Part shown: positions 36,914-50,800 of the stretch, in pieces
How positions within the stretch are numbered: the first letter of the stretch is position 1
How the letters are laid out: every line of letters starts with the position of its first letter
Assembly: GCA_029465975.1 (NCBI GenBank)
Contig: CM055755.1
Span: forward strand, 8,124,427-8,188,426
Length of the DNA stretch: 64,000 nt
Direction: 5' to 3'
Source: Dallia pectoralis
Taxonomy: Eukaryota; Chordata; Actinopteri; Esociformes; Umbridae
Made by a program: the position numbers and the translations under genes
Notes under the pieces: generated by a model
What the model was told of the DNA's origin: nothing
Databases searched by the model: none
The model's input: the letters and a program-made list of their open reading frames with translations, nothing else

Positions 36914-37164
36914 GACAGATAACAGTTTTCCTTACTCAAAAGTGTTCTGAGGGCAGAAAGAAATGTGATGGATAAATGTCAAACACAAACCGATGTTCCT
37001 CGAAATGAGACAGTCAGAAGTAGGATGAGAACATTGTGGACAGCTGAATAATATTTATGGTCGTGATTTACCTTTGTGGGATTTATTACAATGACCCAGG
37101 TCCAGTTTTGTGTCTAGTGTGGATAATGTATAATAGATCATCCTATCAGATTCACATTTATCTA

Positions 37165-37170
37165 AATAAA
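37165..37170 (+). terminator. Candidate polyadenylation signal of the giant gene
   Basis: AATAAA about 250 bp beyond the minisatellite, the first canonical hexamer downstream of the stop. A second lies near 37243. If it is used, the 3'UTR would be about 2.1 kb and mostly repeat. Confidence 0.35.
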
Positions 37171-38769
37171 GTCATAAATTACTCTTGTGTGCTACAGATT
37201 TTATAGCATAAAATGATGACGGATAATTTGAATGTCGCCTGGTGAAAATAAATTCCAGGTCGATGGTCGGCTACAGATTTATTATCATTTCCAGGTCAAT
37301 GGTCGACAACAGATTATATTTTTTGCCCCAGCTACCTTCAGACTCCAATTAGATCGCCTCAGTTAATAAACAGTCGGCTTAGGTACCTGCTATTCTTTGT
37401 TTCAACCCAACATCTTTGTACCAAGACTATTCATGAATATTTCATCACAGAATGTTCTTTCTTTCATTCACGGCGAGTTCCCTCGCTGAAACAAAAATAT
37501 TTTCCCTCCCACACCTAGACCAATTCCGGTGTGAGGATAAACAATATTATGTCTGCCCGAGTCACCCAGTGCGCATGGGACGGAGGTGCTCTAATAAAGA
37601 GGGAGTATTCCTACAGGACGGATACACTGTGAGCTGGTTGAAAGTCGGCCTGACCAATCAGCAATGGCTCTCTGCATCAGTGCCTAAGGCGTCGTGCAAG
37701 TTCCCAGCTCTATGTGCAGTAATGCTGTGTGGCTTATTCTGCCTGACAGCATATATCCTATAGATCAGATATAATGTGTCATTGAATTTCAAATCAGACC
37801 ACCCACTGTCTAGTCTGACTGCTTGTCATACCTACAGATACAGGATGCCAGTGCTTATTTCAGATTCAGCATGAAATCTCCTGCGAGAAAGAGTTTTTTA
37901 AACGGGCTCTTTTGTGACAGGATAAGCAGAAGAACACTTTCTGGATCAGTTTAGAGCGTCTTCTTCTCAGTGTTTGAAGCAAACGTGTTTCTTATTTAAG
38001 GAAATGCAACATTGGACCGACTCGATTATTTCCGCTCTACTTGTGTAAACAATTGTGTCTTGTTTTATTTATAGAGAGGGAAGCAGTGTGTGGTTTGTCC
38101 TCAGGTGGCATAATGTTTCCTTTTGGCAGCTGCTACTGTAGTAGAGCCTGCATCTGTTCCTGTCCCATCACTGCAATCTATCACACACAGACAGCTGTAA
38201 TACGGACTCTGCTTTGAGCCACAAATACAGCATATTTTGGCAAAAGGGTTAAGAAAACTGTTCAGCGGGCCCTGGACCATCGTAAGTGTTGCTATTTGCT
38301 GTTTGACATCGTTTAAAAACGTGTTTTTGTACCGCCCGCCATACATCTGTGCTCCGTTGATAGATATACATTTTACCCAAACGCAATGTTCTCAATTTGG
38401 ATTTCGAACACAATTTGCAAGACTTTAGTGGCTGTGAAATGTCCTATCCGGTACCTCCGCCAAAAGAGCTCTGGTGGTCACCGGAAACGTGGTTATATTA
38501 GACACATGATTATAATACAAACGTTACAAATGGAAAAAGCCACTGGGAATCAGCGCACATTATATTAAGTCAGCAGAGTGTCATTATTTATAAAAACGCT
38601 TCTAGAGATTCTGGACAGATTTCACAGTTTATGGGTTATATCCAAAATGTCCCATCAGCGTCCGCATGCTGTAATCACGTTGTAATCTTGAAATCCCTCC
38701 AAATCCCTGGAGATCTGGTCACTTGCCCTGGACGCCATGCCGTGGCGAGCAGATAGTCAGGCTCACGAT
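37171..38769. other. Intergenic, no gene recognised
   Basis: Short ORFs (such as 37452-37763 plus and 38101-38346 minus) show no domain, no splice-consistent partners and no similarity I recognise. Confidence 0.5.
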
Positions 38770-39785
38770 CGGTATGCCACGCCCACTAATGAGCTAATGT
38801 TTCAGTATGCCACGCCCGCTAATGAGCTAATGTTTCAGTATGCCACGCCCACTAATGAGCTAATGTTTCAGTATGCCACGCCCGCTAATGAGCTAATGTT
38901 TCAGTATGCCACGCCCACTAATGAGCTAATGTTTCAGTATGCCACACCCATTAACAAGCTAATGTTTCAGTATGCCACACCCACTAATGAGCTAATGTTT
39001 CAGTATGTCACGCCCGCCAATGAGCGAATGTTTCAGTATGCCACGTCCACTAATGAGCGAATGTTTCAGTATGCCACACCCACTAATGAGTGAATGTTTC
39101 AGTATGCCACGCCCACTAATGAGCTAATGTTTCAGTATGCCACGCCCACTAATGAGCTAATGTTTCAGTATGCCACGCCCACTAATGAGCTAATGTTTCA
39201 GTATGCCACACCCATTAACAAGCTAATGTTTCAGTATGCCACACCCACTAATGAGCTAATGTTTCAGTATGTCACGCCCGCCAATGAGCGAATGTTTCAG
39301 TATGCCACGTCCACTAATGAGCGAATGTTTCAGTATGCCACACCCACTAATGAGTGAATGTTTCAGTATGCCACGCCCACTAATGAGCTAATGTTTTAGT
39401 ATGCCACGCCCACTCATGAGCGAATGTTTCAGTATGCCACGCCCACTAATGAGCTAATGTTTCAGTAGGCCACACCCACTAATGAGCTAATGTTTCAGTA
39501 TGTCACGCCCGCCAATGAGCGAATGTTTCAGTATGCCACGTCCACTAATGAGTGAATGTTTCAGTATGCCACACCCACTAATGAGTGAATGTTTCAGTAT
39601 GCCACGCCCACTAATGAGCTAATGTTTTAGTATGCCACGCCCACTCATGAGCGAATGTTTCAGTATGCCACGCCCACTAATGAGCTAATGTTTCAGTATG
39701 ACACGCCCGCTAATGAGCGAATGTTTCAGTATTCCACGGCCACTAATTAGTGAATGTTTCCGTATGTCACGCCCACTAATGAGCA
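38770..39785. repeat. 33-bp intergenic minisatellite
   Basis: About 31 copies of a 33-bp unit (TATGCCACGCCCACTAATGA then GCTAATGTTTCAG). Groups of variant units recur as longer blocks of about 260-300 bp. Confidence 0.95.
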
Positions 39786-40989
39786 AATGAGTCAGCAATT
39801 ATTTTTCGTTTTTTTTAAGTGATTGAGACCATATCTTTAAGACATCTTTAAAAAGTTTGCACTTCTTACAGAAAACATTTGGTTTAGGATAGTACCTCCC
39901 TGTTTCACACTCAGTTCTTAGACGTTTCCCCGCTCATTATGACCTTGTGTGACGAGCCTCGAATAATGCATGCTGGGGTTCCATATCGCAAACCCGTCTC
40001 ATATTTCTGTCGAACCCAAGTTTCCGTTTGCCAGTCCCTCCACTTCCCATGTGATCGTCTACATCTAAAAGGGTTAGTACGCTTTATTGAAAACAGGCCG
40101 CAGGTGATTGATTATTTTGCTGGAAGCGCACCACCACCATGGAAGCTTAGTGCTGTGTGAAATTCATTAGTATACAGATTGAATGATGTTCGCCCTTCAA
40201 TTTTGGAATAAATTGATTTTCTTGGGGCATCGAGCAACAACAATGATGACGAAACTGTCGTTTTGTTCGTCTCAGAGCAGCCCTCCTCCTGTGTGTGTCT
40301 AACGGCTTTTTTACCATCCAGGGCTTCTGCATCACGGTTGCCATGGTTACCTTATCTCTGGGATGTTGCCGCAACCAGGCCTGCCATATTTAGTGTGTGT
40401 GTCCTGGACTCATCACGCCGGTGATGACGCTGCTTTTGCACTGCTGCCATTTTCGTTTTTGTGCTATTCTGTTATTGTTTTTCATTAAAAAAAACGATGT
40501 GCTTTGGGACATGTCATTTGAAGGTTAATTTCGGCTTAATTGCATAATGGCGTGGACGTGATGGGTTTACCGGGCATGTGCTCTGATGCGTATAAACACA
40601 TAGAGAAATCAAACACAATTGTATATAGTGGTTTTTCTGATTTACTGGTGTGGGCATATCGTTTAGCGGCTATTGAAAATATACAACAGTGAAGTGAGTG
40701 GAAGATTAACCATCTCAGTCACTGAGCCAACAACAAGACATTGGTTCATACAGAATACAAGCTTATACCAAACTGTGTTTCTGCGATGCAAGAATGAAGC
40801 AGGTTTGTTGTTTGCTGGTTATTTCACAATGGATGCTCTCGTCCTACAGACAGACTGCATCCCATTACTGAAAATATCCGATTGATTATGTTCCATCCTG
40901 TGTCAACAACGCACTAGGATTCCCTAAACACCCCAGTCTGAGTCTTCTACAGGAGCCAGACCTAATCCATGGACTAAGTGACTCAGTTA

Positions 40990-42048
40990 TAATGAGTAAT
41001 GCGTCCTCTCTCCTCTGCTCTTCTCCCTGTACGCCAACAGTTGCACCTCAAGTCATCCATCTGTTAAGATCCTGAAGTTTGCGGACAACACCACCCTCAT
41101 TGGGCTCATCTCCGGTGGGGACGAGTCCGACTACAGGCTGGAAGCTGACAAACTGGTGACCTGGTGCAGGCAGAACAACTTAGAGCTCAATGCTCTAAAG
41201 ACAGTGGAGATGGTTGTGGACTTCAGGAGAAACTCAGCCCCACTCTCACCCATCACCCTGTGTGGCTCTCCCGTCAATACGGTAGAGTCCTTCCGCTTCC
41301 TGGGCACCATCCTCTCACAGGACCTCAAGTGGGATTTAAACATCTGCTGACTGACCAGGAAAGCTCAACAGAGGATGTACTTCCTTCGGCAGCTGAAGAA
41401 ATTCAACCTGCCTAAGACTATGATGGTCCACTTCTACTCAGCCATCATTGAGTCCATCCTCACCTCATCCATCACCACCTGGTACCCTGCTGCTACAGCC
41501 AAAGACAAGAGCAGACTGCAGCGTATCATCCGCTCAGCTGAAAAGGTGATAGGCTGCAATCTGCCTAACCTCGAGGATCTGCACACCTCGAGGGCTCTGA
41601 GGCGAGCTAGGAAGATTGTGGCAGACCCCTCTCACCCCGGACACTCTCTGTTCAATCCACTCCCCTCCGGCAGAAGGCTTCGGTCCATCTGGACCAAAAC
41701 CTCACGCCACAAGCACATTTTCTTCCCATGTGCTACTGGCCTCCTCAACAAGGCCAGGGTTGCACACAAGCATTGAACTATGACCCATCTCACTTAAGGC
41801 TCGAACTCTGACCCACTCCTTTTGCACATTGCCTGATTTGCACTACATTTTTTGCTCTATTGCACTGTTGTATTTTGGTATCTTATTGTTATTTTTTTGT
41901 ACATACTATCCCTCTACCCCCTCATCCCTTTAGTTTAATTTATATTGTTCTATTCTTATGTTGCATGTAAGCACCTTCCTGCCACAGTAAATTCCTTGTC
42001 TGTTCACACATTCAATGGCGAATAAACACTTTTCTGATTCTGATACAA
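40990..42048 (+). mobile_element. 5'-truncated L2-like LINE
   Basis: A decayed copy of the C-terminal part of a reverse transcriptase runs from about 41020 to 41773 in one frame with a single in-frame stop (TGA at 41348). Recognisable parts are LKFADNTTLIGLI, ELNALKTVEMVVDFR, SFRFLGTILSQDLKW, MYFLRQLKKFNLP and the tail region to RVAHKH. The active-site box reads FADN where active elements have F/YxDD, so the second catalytic aspartate is lost. The 3' end is AATAAACACTTTTCTGATTC, the short-repeat tail style of fish L2 elements. The copy is inactive. Confidence 0.88.
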
Positions 42049-42905
42049 CTGATGTCATTCTGATAATGGACCAGTCATTTTTCTTAAGAAATGGTACAAC
42101 ACTATATCTCCTACATATTACTCTACAAAGTGTCCTCTGGTCAGATGTAGAGCACTGCATCAGAATAAAGCTGTAATTTCAGATGCACTCAAAGCTTGTC
42201 GCTGGCATGTGGGCGATGGGAGGATAATGACTGCGGTTAGCACAGGTATTGGCAGAGAGAAGCATGAAGCAGGACCAAATAAAAACACAGATTACGTGTT
42301 TTGTAGATATGTATATGAAGGGGGAACCATAAGGATTACAAAGATGCATTAGTAGGTCTGTAGGCCTGTGGTGGCTCTAGATGGACTCAGAATTATGTGA
42401 TTTCCAATGCCCTACACATGGCCTAGATAGTGACCTAATCACAGCACTGTAGACAGTGTGGGGAAAGTATGAATTGAATCAATATGTGGCGATTCTGATC
42501 TCTGAGCTCTATCTCTGTTGTGTTGTGCTGCATAAAGTATGTAAATATGGACGCGTGTTTTTTTGGATCTCCGTGACATTAGTGTACTTTAACAAGTGTG
42601 CTCGTGGCATTTGGTCACTCAAATAAAATATGTGAATAAATACCAATTTTACAGGCTTTTTTTTACAGGGTAGTGATGTTTATTACTAATTATGAATGTA
42701 AATTGTAATAGTTTATTTTTTTATATTTAATTATTCCGTGTCTGGAATAGACAGAGAAGGAATAGAAAATAGAAAAGCAAGTAGTTAAATGTTCGCCTTT
42801 ACCGTCATTGTCGTCCGTGTTTCTTGGGTGGAAATGAACTCGTTGCTCGTAAAGATTTAATAAAGATTTATTTAAAAAATAAAAAAATTAACTCGTTACG
42901 GGTAT

Positions 42906-42917
42906 TGCGCATGCGCA
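42906..42917. promoter_or_regulatory. Perfect NRF1 binding motif upstream of scn3b
   Basis: TGCGCATGCGCA matches the palindromic NRF1 consensus YGCGCAYGCGCR at all positions. It lies about 700 bp upstream of the scn3b start codon and about 200-270 bp upstream of a candidate non-coding first exon, in a locally CpG-containing stretch. Binding is inferred from the motif only. Confidence 0.5.
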
Positions 42918-43099
42918 TTAGGAGAGAATATCATTTTAAGTGGTCGCTTATTGAGAAAAACAAAGGCGGCGCACCGACGTGGACGGCGATAGAGAAACGA
43001 AAAGATCGAGCTTTTCTACTAAATAATATTTAATAATATGACAATTGTCACATTCAAAATAATCTGTATGATGGAGGATTTCTAGAAAGTGACCAGACG

Positions 43100-43178
43100 C
43101 GCGTGTGGAATCTGCAGATCTATTTCCGGGTTTTATTTATGCAGAAGCTGCGAGGAACATCCGAGTGAATGACTGTGT
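43100..43178 (+). other. Candidate non-coding first exon of scn3b
   Basis: A GC-richer block containing GAAGCTGCGAGGAACATCCG ends at a consensus donor GTGAGT (43179-43184). The start-codon exon has a good acceptor (TTTTTGTGAACAG, exon start 43572). The 5' boundary is a guess. Confidence 0.3.
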
Positions 43179-43617
43179 GTGAGTGCTTTCCTTTTTTTAC
43201 CATCAAGATCCGTACTGCGACTTGTTCCATGTAGAAGTACACAACAAGATGAATCATGACAGGCCAGAACATTAATTAATAGTGTATTATGTTTTCTTCA
43301 GATCCTAGTCATTTAAAAACTGTTGCTTTTATGTGAAACCTGCTCTATCCAAACTTTACGCACAGCAATAGACCAGGATAATAACATATTGCCAGGTGGA
43401 AATCTGTGTTCCAACTACCCAGAACCAAGTGCATTGGTTTGTTTGCGCTGTCCGTGGTCCTGGAGCCACCCTCGAGTTGGACAAACCTCCACTCAGGCAA
43501 AATGACATCTTTGTAACATTATAATGACAATATAATGTCGTTTTACAGAGTGTGTTTCTTTTTGTGAACAGGTAGAGAGTGCCAAGCAGGCTCCATCCAT
43601 CTTCCAGAACACCCAAT

Positions 43618-46600
43618 ATGAGAACTCCAACCAGTGTTCTATTGCATATCCTATTACTTTTGGTTTTAGTAGGTAAGTCTTGGCAAGTCTTTGTCACATG
43701 TTTATCTCTCTAACGGATGATTTTGATTTTATTTTGATGAGGTGGGTATTGGTATGTAATGGCATCATTGCATTTAACGTCCACAAGTTAAAATCCCAGC
43801 ACGGCTTTGTGCTTTACCATTGTGACTTTTTTATCTCTTTCACAACATTAAAATAGCTTGTATAGATTGTAAAAAGGCACACATTACTATATTCAGCCCA
43901 TGCACTTTATTCACATTTTGCTCCCATAAATGTTATTCAAATTATCCGCTTCATATTTAAGATAAAGAAAAAACAGGACTTTGGCACGACCAGTGGGTTG
44001 CATAACTCTAACCCCCCAGCACTGTTTCATTTTGTTGTGTTTGACACTGATTTTTATACATGTCTTTTTATGCAAGTCATTACATTTTCAGCCCATTTTT
44101 AGTTGCTCAAGCTTTTCCCATTTCCTCAGTTGGATAGGGCACCATAAGATAATCGCATATATCTTGTTTTGACGCAAATTCTCAATTAGCTTGAGGTCTC
44201 TGCTATGACTAGATCATTCGAGGACGCTCCCGTGTTTTGTTTTTTAAACCACTTCAGGGTAGACTTGGCTGTGTCTATAGGATCATTGTCCTGCTGAAAA
44301 GTGGACCCCATCCCTGTCGATGCAAAGCAACCCCACAGCCCAATGCTGCCACCTCTATGCTTTAGGGGTTCTGTTCTGGCCTTGCTTCACACACAGCATT
44401 TTGTATTTAAGTCAAACATTTTATTTTCTATTGTTGATTAATTGATTCAACCATGAGTACATATATATATATATATATATATAGCTTGGTATTTTTCTAT
44501 TTTTATCAGCCCAACCCTGCATGTGTGTTCTCCAGCCCGGTTTTGATAGCTTCTTTGTCTACAATGACGTGATTTGTTGGATATCATATCGAGATGATCT
44601 CTTCAAAGAGAAACACAGCATAGACAGAATGAGCACTCTTGCTCCAGAATCATACATTTATTTGCTTTATTAGAAGAAGACTATTAGTGTGTATGCTAAA
44701 CATACACATTTGATATGTTTCCATTTAGACTATGGTATGATGTGTGATCTTTATATTATTTACAATATGATCCCAGTCTAAAATGTATATTCAGTTCAAT
44801 AGGCTATATATTATAATAATCCTTATTAATAGAATATATGTTACGTTTCTTCCACACCTTGATGGTCCCAATGCAGAATATGTATAATTATTCCTCACTG
44901 AGTGTGGCATTGACTGCCATTGTCTTGTATGCATGTTGGAGAAGCGACTAGACTGCATCGTTATGCAGCAATAAAATTATGTCTTCAAAACATTTCCCAG
45001 CGTGCTGTTCTGTTTTTAGTTCTTCAGATATGCTTTATGCTGTACATTGGGACATTCCAGAAACAGGTGCATTTAATCTGAGACACCTTACTTTACATAG
45101 GTGAACCGAATTGAACTGTGTTTTAGCTGAATGCAGATCACTGCATCACAGTTAATTTTAGTCAGTCAAAGTAATGGGGGTGATGACTTATGCAATCAAC
45201 ATTTTTCCATGATTTATTTGTAGTTGATTAACAAATGATCATAAACTTTTTGCCCAAACTTGTAGACAACTACAGTACTTTATCAACACTTATTCAAACC
45301 TTTGCGTTTCCCCAGAGATACAGAAAAAAAATGAATCATCGTTAGAGCAGACAGAACATTTTGCTGGGTCTCCACAGAATTGCCTTGCTACTTTTAACGA
45401 GCAGCTTTGTCCTTAACTTACCATTTCGCAAATCTGATGGGATTGTTGTAAAATGGACCAACATTAATATGATTTAGACTTTTCTGCCTAACTTTTCTGT
45501 AGGTGATGGCAATGGCAATACTCTTGACCCATGGCGTATTGCAGACCGTGCATACAAGCTTAGAACAGCCATGTGAAGTTGGTCTATAGGGTGGAATCAT
45601 ATCAGTTTAAGGGAGGTTGAGTTTTTGCCGCCTTTAGTCCTTTCACACGTTTTGGCAGAAGTGCGTGGGGACAAGATAAATGGTGGATCGAGAACAACGT
45701 TTTTTGCCAAAAGAGCAGTAAGCCAGTTTTGACCGGATGCAGGAGCAAACCCAGCACACCGGAGACATTGGCCGTTATTGAACGTGGGCCGTTATTGAAC
45801 GTGCACATCCTCATTAGTGCTAAATGTTATGCGTGTCACAATTCGTAGACTAGGTTATGCACATTTTGCTTGCTACAGTAATCAAGTGAGCCCTGTCGGA
45901 GCTCCGCCCCAGATAATTGACGGTATCTTATTGGTCACCAATTTAGCAGCTTTCTTTGTGAGACCCTGCATGGGCATGATTACTCCCCGACCAGTCATCA
46001 TTGACTTATCATGGACATTTAACCTCCGTAAAGAGACGAGACGGGGTTGCGCGTTGTCACGGTCGGGGTTTCACTTTGGTCATTAAGCGTCTTGACCTAA
46101 CTATGCATGCAGAATTACATATTATAACCTAAATGAATTGTGTCTATACTTTCGAATTGCTTGACCTAACTACCGTTCAAACTACAATATACCTGATTTA
46201 CAAAGCATGATAAATCTGTTTGCTAACTTTGCTGGCATGAATAAATTGGAGTAATAGGGAACGAATGCCTGTATATGATTACAGGATCCACGTTGGTTAG
46301 AACATCTCTATTTCACATTTCCTCAGAGAAGGATCTCAGTATCGATGTCACTCTGCCTTGTCCAGCTAGATTAGAATAGGCCAAGCAGATGATCTTTCTT
46401 GTCTTATGGGGCACAGTGTGTCTATGTCTTCTGTCCATTTCGGGAAGTCACTTTATAGTCATATTCCCGTCTTTTGTAGCACATTCTCGATTTGGACGCA
46501 ACTTGAAGTTCAATTTCACCGTGAGCCATTTGTCTTTATAATACTTCGATGAGGAAGCTCCTCCTGAATGATGCTTGTGATCGATAGAGAGGGGGAATAT

Positions 46601-47783
46601 GTGCAAGTGGTTCTCATCCAGGGGTACTAGGAACCTTGGGGCTACTTGGCCTTTCTTCAGGGGGTACTTGGGAACGCTCGTCACACCATAGGCGTACTAA
46701 TAAAATGAACACGTGGGGGTACTTCTGGGTAACTTAGAGCGGAGCAACATTCTGGTGGTGGTACTGTAACTGCAAACGGTTGGGAGACACTAACGTTTTA
46801 GAATTATTTGTCATTTTTTCATCTGTGACGTTCTTTGTCTACTTTTGTGTCAGTTCTCCGCGCCTTCTTTTCTTTCTATAGCCTATATTTGCGCTGGTTT
46901 ATTAAATATGTGGCTTCTAACGAGGCCGATTTTAAACAACAACCAAAGTAATTAATTTACAAACAGCATTTTGGGCTTCTGACACACCCTGAATCGGTTT
47001 CCGCTTTCTCCTCCTGTCCGACGGCTTCCTGTTGGCCTGTTATGTTTGACCCTTCAGAACAGGAGCTGCAGATCTGATGGATGTTGACAGACGCGGCCCA
47101 GGGCTCTGGGTTACGTAAGACCCACCCTGCCTTTCATCAGTTGCTATCACGAAGACGGCAGCTAGGCCTTCACCACCACATTCCCGGCTGGGTCTGACTG
47201 AGCACGGCCGCGTCCCAAACGGTCCCCTGCGCCCTGGTCGGTGCCCCGATGTTGACCGGGGCCCTGCCCTAAATGTGTGCGCGACGCAGGGGACGGGAGG
47301 CCACTTTCTGGATGTCACCCTCCGCATGTCAGTGTAGCGTGAGGTATATTTTGGTCCGGGGTGTGGGGGTGTATTATGCGCTGAGTGAGTTGTGATTTGG
47401 GAACGGTGACGTCTGGGCCACAGGCGTTATCCCAGCCTGACCGGGACAACAGTGGAGCGCTGCTGGAAGCGTGCATGACCTCATTAGGAGGACATCAGAA
47501 TGAGGCCACGGGTCGATCACGTGGAACACTGCGCTTTGACATCAGACCCCGGGCGATGACTGGAGGGGCTGACAGTGGACAATAATACATTTGTGTATTC
47601 ATCGCTGGCACAAAGTGCACGCACACACACACACACACACACACACTAAATGTCAGTTTTACGACAAACTTAACCAATAAATAACGTCAATAAACTAGTG
47701 AATACCTTTAAAAAAAGTTTGCATGCATGCAGGCACACACTGACACACACACACACACTGACACACACACACACACACACACT

Positions 47784-47818
<35 letters not shown>

Positions 47819-50800
47819 ACACACACACACACACACACACTGACACACACACACACACACACACACTGACACACACACACACACACACACACACTGACAC
47901 ACACACACACACACTGACACACACACACACACACACACACTGACACACACACACACACACACACACAATGATGTATCAGTGATATGATCTGCGCCCTGTG
48001 TGCTACTTTCTCCAGTGCAGGTGTGCCGGCCAGTATGTGTGGAGGTGCCCTCAGAAACAGAGGCCGTTGTTGGGAAACCCATGAAGCTGACCTGCATTTT
48101 CTGTCTCAAGAGGGAGGAGGTTAGCCCGATTACAAGGGTGGAATGGTTCTACATCACACCTGATAAGGAAAGCGTCCTTGTAGGTCAACGCCATCAAACG
48201 TGTCCTCTCGCACAATGACACCTTTTTCCGTTTTCCATTCCCGCTGTGACGTTATTGTGAACTGTGAGGGAGAAAAGAGAGACAGGTAGAGAATAGTAGA
48301 TGAGTACGACGATGGTTCGTTTATGTCTGTGCTTGTTTGCCTTTCCGCCTCAGATCTACAGTCATGATGGCCAACCGAGGGAGCAAGATGGCCCATGGAA
48401 GGGACGTCTGGTGTGGAATGGAAGTAAAGACATGCAGGAACTCTCCATTAAAATCCTAAATGTTACAATGAACGACACAGGCACCTACCAGTGTGTGGTC
48501 GCGCGACAGTTTACGTTCGACCTTTACTCACACTTGGCCACTAAGAAGTTGGAAATCCACCTGGTGGTCAACGAGGAAGGTAAGAATACTTCCTGTCTAC
48601 AGTGCTTCCTGTAGCAGAGGGGTACGTCTCGTTTCAAGCTCCCAGCCAGAAGCTTCACATTTTGGCAGTTGAGGCCTTTTTATACTTTCTGATGCACTTA
48701 TGGATGCCCCGTTTCGAACGAACTCGAACAGCGATGAGGCAAAACCCAATAACCAGTCACGAGTAAAGGCGAATAACGTTGACCGTGGCACAGGTCAGGG
48801 TCTGGATAGATTAGACGTTATGTGAACCCTCAGCTCTTGTCGTCAAGGTATGACAATACAACGGAGTCAGAGCATCTTTGAAATGGCAGCACTGATGTGT
48901 ACCTACCGACAGTGGGCCGAAGAGGGACAGTTGGGCTCCTGAGGCTTCTAAACTTCTGTTGTCCTATTTTGGTGGGCCCTGATCAAAATGTAGCCACGTT
49001 ATCCCGTTCTTAGTTGCTACGCACCTGGTGAGGTCTTCTGGTGCTGTAGCCCATCGGTTTCAAAGTTTGACCCGATGTGCGTTCGGAGCTGCATTTAGAG
49101 ACGCCTTGGTGGTGACGAGGGGTAATTTTGGTTACTGTTGCAATTTTTTCCTCAATAGTACTGCCATCAACATGGATATCATTTCTTTTTCAGACCAGTC
49201 TCGGTAAATCCTAGAGATGGTTTTGCGAGAAAATACCAGGAGATCAACACTTGAACTCCTAAATACTCAAACAGGCCCGTCTGGCACCAACAACCATGCA
49301 AAAAAATCTGTCGCTTAAATCCGCTTTTCGCTGACGAGTCTCGCGTGTTCCCCCTGTTATCTAATGAAGGTTTGTCTTTCCAAATTAGAATTTCAGAAAA
49401 AGTGCTATGGCTTTAGAAAACTAGCCAACTTCCACAGAGATACATTGGTATGAGTGGGTTCATCCGAAAAAAGGGTTTAATTACAAAAATGTTAAATATA
49501 CCTTTAAAACCGCCTGTTATGTTGTTATAACACCGTTTGTGATTTTTTTGTTTGTTTATGTGACTCGTCCTACGTTGTTGCCGTATCATTTCTTAACCCT
49601 ACATATGCATTGCATTGCATTTGCTCCATAACAGCTGTAATGTAACCGTTTGTTTGCTCTGGTTTTGTTATTATGAATTCAAAGCTCCCTCGAAAGCCTG
49701 TGACAATAAGGCAGGTTTTGTGATATGTTTTCAGGGCTAATGTACATACTCTGGTCTGTTTTGGATGCTTGCCTTGTGTTTCACCTTACTCAAATCTGCT
49801 CATTAATCATATATTTGGCAAATGATTCCTTGTGCATTCACTTTATAATATCTCTATCTGCCTATCTATTGTTTATAACTGGGTTCATATAGAGATATGC
49901 TTATGTGCAATATTATACTGGTGTCATATTGCAAAAAGCTGTGGGTCATTTTTATTTCAATAGAAATAGAGATTTGGTCACTATGATGATATTATTCTGC
50001 AGGTATTTGGGCACAATGTTTTAAATACAAAATTATGTCCTTTAGGTTTCTTGGAATCTGACACCGACCCATTGTCAAACCGGTTTACGTCGACGTGCAA
50101 CTCTTTTTATCGAGAAGTCGAAAGAAATATTAAGCTCAATCTTTGCTCGAACAAACTGCTTTTCTAAAAGCGTAAATCGAATTTGCTCTGTTCCACAAAT
50201 TGTCTCTTGCCAATACGTTATAATAGACTACTTTACTGGCTGTAAAAATTCAAGTCACCTTAAGCTCATCCAACCATCCGTTCAGTGAACTTTGAAGTTC
50301 ATCATTTCCTCATTCACATAAATGAAGACGAGCAAAAGAGATTGAAATAAACCTTTTGTATATCAATTTTCTTTTTTAAATGTAGATTCTTTTACAGAAG
50401 TACTAAAGTAGGTTTGGTTTCTCAAGCTTGAGAAGTTACTATAAGAAGAGCTACCATTAGTAGTATTTTAACTAAGCTCGGGTTGATATGGTGTTTACAT
50501 TTTAAAGTTAAGATTAGTGGAAGATTGGAAACTTAAGAGACATTGCCTTAGCGTGTCTAGCTCTTATTTGGAACTGACAGCATCAGCAGTAGAGAGAATT
50601 AGTGCTTCAATTTAGATCTACTGGAGACAGCGGTTTGATCTGTAGTTAGTTGTCAATATAATGTTAGTTAAAGTACCATGTACCAAGCATGCAGAAAAAT
50701 GCAAGAGTTTGTGGACATCCCTAATGAGATGGATGGGCGAAAAAAGAATACTGAATTACATAAACATCACAGTATCAAAAGTGAAATAGAAAGACATTTG

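Noticed and set aside
34869..36939. Cysteine-rich minus-strand frames ([10 protein letters not shown] repeats) and alternative plus-strand frames
   Set aside because: Translations of the 30-bp array in other frames; only the short in-frame start belongs to exon 44.
37452..37763. 103-codon frame with hydrophobic C-terminus
   Set aside because: Chance frame in AT-rich flank; no recognisable family.
47670..48109. Cys/Val-rich minus-strand frames of about 100-130 codons
   Set aside because: Translations of a CA/TG microsatellite.
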